Assembly (NCBI GenBank): GCA_937952135.1 | Contig: CALFYL010000129.1 | Location: forward strand, 1 to 19,832 | Length of the DNA: 19,832 nt | Direction: 5' to 3' | From: an uncultured Planctomycetia bacterium | Lineage (GTDB): Bacteria > Planctomycetota > UBA1135 > GCA-002686595 | Shown: positions 17,901-19,832 of the stretch, in pieces | How positions within the stretch are numbered: position 1 is the first letter of the stretch | How the letters are laid out: every line of letters starts with the position of its first letter | Translations under genes and position numbers: made by a program | Notes under the pieces: generated by a model | What the model was told of the DNA's origin: nothing | The model's input: only the letters and a program-made list of their open reading frames with translations | Database searches by the model: none

Positions 17901-18473
17901 GGCGCCGCGGTCCGCGCCGAGTCGGAGCGCCGAGTGGAGGAACAAGTAGCGTCCGCGCAGGGCGAGCCACGCATCGCCCTTCGACGGCGCGTCGACCTCG
18001 AAGCGTCCGTCGGCGCCGACCGGCGCGCGCGCGGCGAGACCTTCGAGCGACTCGAGCAAGTGATCCGGCGTGTCGAGGGCCAGGCGCTGCGCGCGAGCGT
18101 CGCGCGTGAACACGAGCACTTCGAGCGCTTCGTCGGCGGGCGTGCCGGCCGGGCGCGCCACGCGGCCGCGAACCAGCGTCGTCTCCTCCTCCGTCAGCTT
18201 CTTGCGCGGGGTTTCCGCGCGCTCCGATTCCGCGAGGCTCGGCAAGCTCGTCGGCGCTTCGACCGCCGCTTCCGGCGCGGTTGTCTCCGGCTCGACCGGG
18301 CTCGGGCGCGGCGAGGCGGCTTCGCTCTGGAGCGGAGACTCGCCGCTGGCGGCCTCCGTACCCGTCGATTGGCCGCGAGGAGCGTCGGGCTCGCTGAACT
18401 GCAACCAGGCGTAGACGCAGGCGATCAGGGCCGCGAGCGCGAGGCACGCCACGGCCGGCCAAGTGGATTTCAT
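14946..18473 (-). CDS. Long repeat protein of carboxypeptidase-regulatory-like (Ig-fold) modules, membrane- or lipid-anchored
   Basis: The protein is 1175 aa. A hydrophobic N-terminus (about residues 5-26) contains LIAC at 16-19, which fits a lipobox, so it is either a lipoprotein or anchored by one helix. A Pro/Ala/Glu-rich linker (28-95) follows. Then about eleven beta-sandwich modules start near residues 100, 204, 307, 398, 504, 597, 698, 802, 892, 998 and 1085, close to 100 residues apart. Most modules read like CarboxypepD_reg-like domains: G-x-V-x-D-x-x-G-x-P near the start, TD-x-x-GRF in the middle and LxPGxYxV near the end. No enzyme domain or C-terminal anchor is visible. Such proteins are abundant on planctomycete and myxobacterial cell surfaces, where they probably bind proteins or glycans. 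The ATG has no clear Shine-Dalgarno sequence. A link with the MoxR system 32 bp downstream is possible but unproven. Confidence 0.85.
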   Translation of the reverse strand: MKSTWPAVACLALAALIACVYAWLQFSEPDAPRGQSTGTEAASGESPLQSEAASPRPSPVEPETTAPEAAVEAPTSLPSLAESERAETPRKKLTEEETTLVRGRVARPAGTPADEALEVLVFTRDARAQRLALDTPDHLLESLEGLAARAPVGADGRFEVDAPSKGDAWLALRGRYLFLHSALRLGADRGAQELKLEPTVGAWVVGRITLEAGLDAAQLQAEKCELKLQFNALRAVGVSRATTGAQLREYATRPNAALEFEFRGVDTQSDYDLRALPERLAAYKSERFPLKPGERKLVEAPLGLGGSVRGKVVDEAGLGVAGAEIVARVDPEMFGQGGFRVREVKSDDEGVFDLAQLPAGDVIVRTSSDGYIEATKSFRVASGETIDGVAIELRRGASIAGRVTWADGRPAAGVEVLAGFDPAALGGMGALNAMQGAEGDTTTDAEGRFEITGLGKGPFVVRAFAAADGSKVERRDPKAWVARADHVQPDQRALELVLRAPLSISGRVADKRGEAVAKFRVSAREQTGGPIPGLGGETRKASVDDPEGRFTVEGLTPGTWFVEALAEGYPRSAPVEVVIAADSPPPPVQIVLARGGAVSGVVHDPSGQPLANAEVALKLSMSEVMSNLRANEEGDGAELTFSTRSDAQGRFRLSGLEPGQRLIVARRNDWAESEPLAVVIEAEEEVVDVVLAVRRGGRILGTVYDARGKPSTGSTVQAQFTSDPLLQLFSQSDARGEFEFAALPPGDWNVIHLPGQSPGAGEDPGADLMSMLSDMKMASALVVDGEDTTVVLGAPPKDPVVIFGEIRHGGEPVAGAFVSLIADGAEGGGMESMKFMQTDAQGRYRTQLRQPGRYVFNVQKLGEGGEQQTVSRALDVPQASEHEFNVDLPGGSIRGRVLDLDGAPAVRARVTLSIDGPVANATLLGEHYSEITTDSEGRYSLDWLSPGVYTVAVGGAPFGGMFGAGTATSGRQVRDGIAVREGEVVDRVDFKLRKPGRIIGVVRTADGAPAKEASIFLRDERGRPLERFSMIVTDSAGKFVYEGLEPGAYTVTARTGSEVSADSDPVRVRDGEVGDVSLSLSPGTMLLVSLSDKEGEMVDCSVEVLDELGRQVNGMMSLAAIMDAFRKGQFSSKEQRIGPLPPGRYRVLVKSRTGETANKPVTLTGQPERKLNVRL

Positions 18474-18717
18474 GGGGCGTTTTGTCCGCGGTGGAGGGCG
18501 CGGCGGGGGAGGAAAGCGAAGCGAGCGGGCGCGGGGAGTGTGGCGCGAGGCGGCTCGAGCGACGCGAGAGCTCGTGCGTGCTAACGAATGTCGTGCCGCA
18601 GCGCTACACGCGTCTCACGCACTCGAAGCGTGCTCGGTGTTCGCGGGGGGCGGGCAGGACTTGCCAGCGTCCGCGCCTTTCAGCCCGCACGCGTGGCGCC
18701 GTGCGGTTCGACGCTGC
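18474..18717. other. 244-bp intergenic region
   Basis: This lies between the stop of the HTH/shikimate-kinase-like regulator and the ATG of the repeat protein, both minus-strand genes. I see no RNA gene and no protein I would defend. It must hold the repeat protein's promoter unless the two genes are cotranscribed, but no consensus pair is recognisable. ACAAAA lies just before the ATG. Confidence 0.5.
18685..18706 (-). terminator. Possible stem-loop after the regulator gene
   Basis: CCGCAC and GTGCGG can pair around a 10-nt loop, 11 bp after the regulator stop codon. No T tract follows, so intrinsic termination is doubtful. Confidence 0.2.
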
Positions 18718-19491
18718 TCAGGCGGCGATCTGCGCCAGGATCGTCCGCAGGCACGTGTCGAGGTCGGACTGCGACGTGTCGACGTGGATCGCGCAGCGTC
18801 GGTACTGCGGCTCGCGCTCGGTGAGCAAGCGGCGCAGTTCCTCCATCGCGCGCGGCCGGCCGCGCATCGGGCGTTCGTCGCCCTGCGCCATGACGCGCGA
18901 GTAGTGGTCTTCGGGACTCGCCGACAGCCACACCGTGCGGCAGGTCGCGAGCAGGCGCTCGAAGGTCTCGGGCGCGCTCACGATCGATCCGCCGGCGGCG
19001 ATCACGACGCGCTCGCCCTCGGCCAGCACCTGCTCGAGGGCCTCCGCTTCGAGGCGCCGGAAGCCGAGGCTGCCGTGCAGCTCGAACACCGCGCCGATCG
19101 ACATGCCCGCGAGCTCCTCGATGCGCTTGTCGAGCTCCACGAGCGGCGTCTCGAGCTCGAGCGCGAGCCGCCGGCCGAGGGTCGACTTCCCCGCGCCGCG
19201 CAGGCCGACCAGCGCCAGCCGCTCGGGCGCGCGGGTCGCCACGTCCACGAGTTCCCCGGGCGCGACCCCGAGCGCGTGGGCGAGCGCGAACAGCTTGGCG
19301 ACCGAGAGGTTGGCGCGACCGGCCTCGGATTCGGTGACGTGCCGGCGGCTGACCCCGGAGGCCTCGGCGAGTTCGAGCACGGTCCAGCCGCGGCGCTCGC
19401 GGGCGCTTCGGACGCGCTTGCCCAATCCGCGCAGGAACGCGGCGAGGTCGAGGTCGGAGAATTCACCGGGGGAGGGTTGCGAGCGCCGCAT
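18718..19491 (-). CDS. boxR: BzdR/BoxR-type regulator: XRE-family HTH fused to shikimate-kinase-like domain
   Basis: The protein is 257 aa. The N-terminal HTH_3 domain (about 22-84) contains RRGWTVLELAEASGVSRRHV followed by TESEAGRANLSVAKL. A shikimate-kinase-like domain follows, with Walker A GLRGAGKS (96-103), ELDKRIEELAGMSIG (119-133), FRRLE (144-148) and the glycine motif AAGGS (165-169). This HTH plus kinase-like fusion is the signature of BzdR and BoxR, which repress benzoate degradation genes and release DNA on binding benzoyl-CoA. The divergent neighbour starts as BoxC, which confirms the assignment. It is somewhat shorter than Azoarcus BzdR (about 300 aa), mainly through a shorter N-terminus and linker. 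The ATG at 19491 lies about 30 nt after the likely transcription start, and its own -10 box lies inside the putative operator, so autoregulation is likely. Confidence 0.88.
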   Translation of the reverse strand: MRRSQPSPGEFSDLDLAAFLRGLGKRVRSARERRGWTVLELAEASGVSRRHVTESEAGRANLSVAKLFALAHALGVAPGELVDVATRAPERLALVGLRGAGKSTLGRRLALELETPLVELDKRIEELAGMSIGAVFELHGSLGFRRLEAEALEQVLAEGERVVIAAGGSIVSAPETFERLLATCRTVWLSASPEDHYSRVMAQGDERPMRGRPRAMEELRRLLTEREPQYRRCAIHVDTSQSDLDTCLRTILAQIAA

Positions 19492-19516
19492 GTGAGACGT
19501 AGACTGCCTCGGAAGT

Positions 19517-19540
19517 TGCCTTCGAGGGCAATATACTGCC
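19517..19540. promoter_or_regulatory. Putative BoxR operator: three alternating TGCC/GGCA half-sites
   Basis: The plus strand has TGCC (19517-19520), GGCA (19527-19530) and TGCC (19537-19540), each separated by exactly 6 bp, giving two overlapping inverted repeats on a 10-bp period. The second extends to a 5-bp arm (GGGCA with TGCCC). Known BzdR sites are TGCA-N6-TGCA, so the geometry matches while the half-site base differs. The array covers -10 boxes on both strands. Confidence 0.5.
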
Positions 19541-19558
19541 CACGCCCTCCGCTCGCAA
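19530..19558 (-). promoter_or_regulatory. Promoter of the regulator gene (TTGCGA-N17-TATATT)
   Basis: On the minus strand TTGCGA (19558-19553) and TATATT (19535-19530) are separated by 17 bp: 4/6 and 5/6 matches to sigma-70 consensus. The -10 box overlaps the central half-sites of the operator candidate. Confidence 0.5.
19532..19537 (+). promoter_or_regulatory. Possible -10 box (TATACT) for boxC
   Basis: TATACT matches the -10 consensus in 5 of 6 bases and lies within the operator candidate, but no good -35 hexamer is found 16-18 bp upstream. If used, the boxC leader would be about 110 nt. Confidence 0.35.
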
Positions 19559-19565
19559 GGTCGAA

Positions 19566-19586
19566 TCCGGACGCCAACCGTCCGGA
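19566..19586 (+). repeat. Perfect 8-bp inverted repeat in the boxC leader
   Basis: TCCGGACG and CGTCCGGA are perfect complements around CCAAC. The repeat lies about 70 bp before the boxC start, downstream of the putative promoter, so it could be an RNA hairpin or a second protein-binding site. Confidence 0.6.
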
Positions 19587-19655
19587 CAAGAGATTCGGCC
19601 GCTGCGCGGGACCCCGGGCCCCCCGAAACGACACCTCACCCCACTCGCGAACACC

Positions 19656-19832
19656 GTGGCCGCAACCGCAGCTCCGACCCAGCCCGTCAGCTTTTCGACG
19701 CACCCCAGCCGCTACAAGCACTGGCAGCTCTCGACCGAGGGCGATGTCGCCACCCTGCGCATGAACGTGCAGCCGCACGAGGGCCAGCGCGAGGGCTACG
19801 AGCTCAAGCTCAACAGCTACGACATCGGCGTC
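19656..19832 (+). CDS. boxC: Benzoyl-CoA-dihydrodiol lyase (BoxC), N-terminal 59 residues; runs off right edge
   Basis: The visible protein contains PSRYKHWQLS, VATLRMNV and GYELKLNSYDIGV, matching the start of BoxC, a crotonase-superfamily enzyme. BoxC acts in the aerobic box pathway: it opens the ring of 2,3-epoxybenzoyl-CoA (formerly viewed as the dihydrodiol), giving 3,4-didehydroadipyl-CoA semialdehyde and formate in the cytoplasm. The GTG at 19656 is the only start that fits; no ATG, GTG or TTG occurs in frame in the leader, and no Shine-Dalgarno sequence is evident. It is divergent from the BoxR-like gene with 164 bp between starts. The crotonase core and catalytic residues lie beyond the window. 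boxA/boxB and a benzoate-CoA ligase gene would be expected to follow. Confidence 0.85.
   Translation, partial: MAATAAPTQPVSFSTHPSRYKHWQLSTEGDVATLRMNVQPHEGQREGYELKLNSYDIGV

Noticed and set aside
14946..18162. CRISPR or tandem DNA repeat array
   Set aside because: The periodicity is seen only in the protein; no identical short DNA repeats with spacers occur.
14673..18584. 1303-codon plus-strand open frame over the repeat protein
   Set aside because: His/Arg/Ala-rich composition without any recognisable domain; the minus strand carries regular Ig-like modules.
18718..19491. Biosynthetic shikimate kinase (aroK)
   Set aside because: The N-terminal HTH domain, the incomplete substrate motifs (only one D in the usual DxD area) and divergence from boxC point to a benzoyl-CoA-sensing regulator instead.

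Overview
The window is very GC-rich, and codon third positions are almost always G or C. It has the gene style of a Gram-negative environmental bacterium. The MoxR/DUF58/von Willebrand factor A (VWA) cluster, the very long carboxypeptidase-regulatory-like repeat protein, frequent GTG starts and the scarcity of Shine-Dalgarno sequences fit a high-GC planctomycete best. A myxobacterium-like organism is the main alternative. No phylogenetic marker gene is present, so this is an inference. No tRNA, rRNA, insertion sequence or CRISPR array was seen.

Left part (1-2326, minus strand): an alpha-glucan metabolism operon. A bacterial glycogen debranching enzyme is followed, 27 bp later, by the N-terminal end of a GT4/GT5-type glycosyltransferase that runs off the left edge.

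Central part (2519-14913): one functional block split into two convergent arms. The plus arm carries a BatA-like VWA membrane protein and a large two-VWA, amidotransferase-like membrane protein. The minus arm carries, in transcription order, a coiled-coil membrane protein interrupted in frame by TGA, a MoxR AAA+ ATPase, a large exported membrane protein, an ABC ATPase, an ABC-2 permease and a DUF58 protein. Three successive junctions on the minus arm are 4-bp ATGA overlaps, so these genes are translationally coupled. Known MoxR/VWA systems act as AAA+ chaperones working with metal-binding VWA partners. Here they are joined to an ABC-2 exporter, which suggests an envelope assembly or maturation machine.

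Right part (14946-19832): a 1175-residue membrane-anchored or lipid-anchored protein made of about eleven modules of roughly 100 residues, then a BzdR/BoxR-type regulator (HTH plus shikimate-kinase-like domain), then the divergent start of boxC. The last two are the edge of an aerobic benzoyl-CoA (box) degradation cluster, with an alternating half-site operator candidate between them.

Two signals stand out. First, the gene at 14913-13465 is open on both sides of one in-frame TGA. That TGA sits exactly midway between two cysteines and is followed by a hairpin shaped like a bacterial SECIS element, so it is a selenoprotein or readthrough candidate. Second, three operons share GCTACC[A/C]T placed 9-10 nt before a GTG start, which is the architecture expected of leaderless transcripts.
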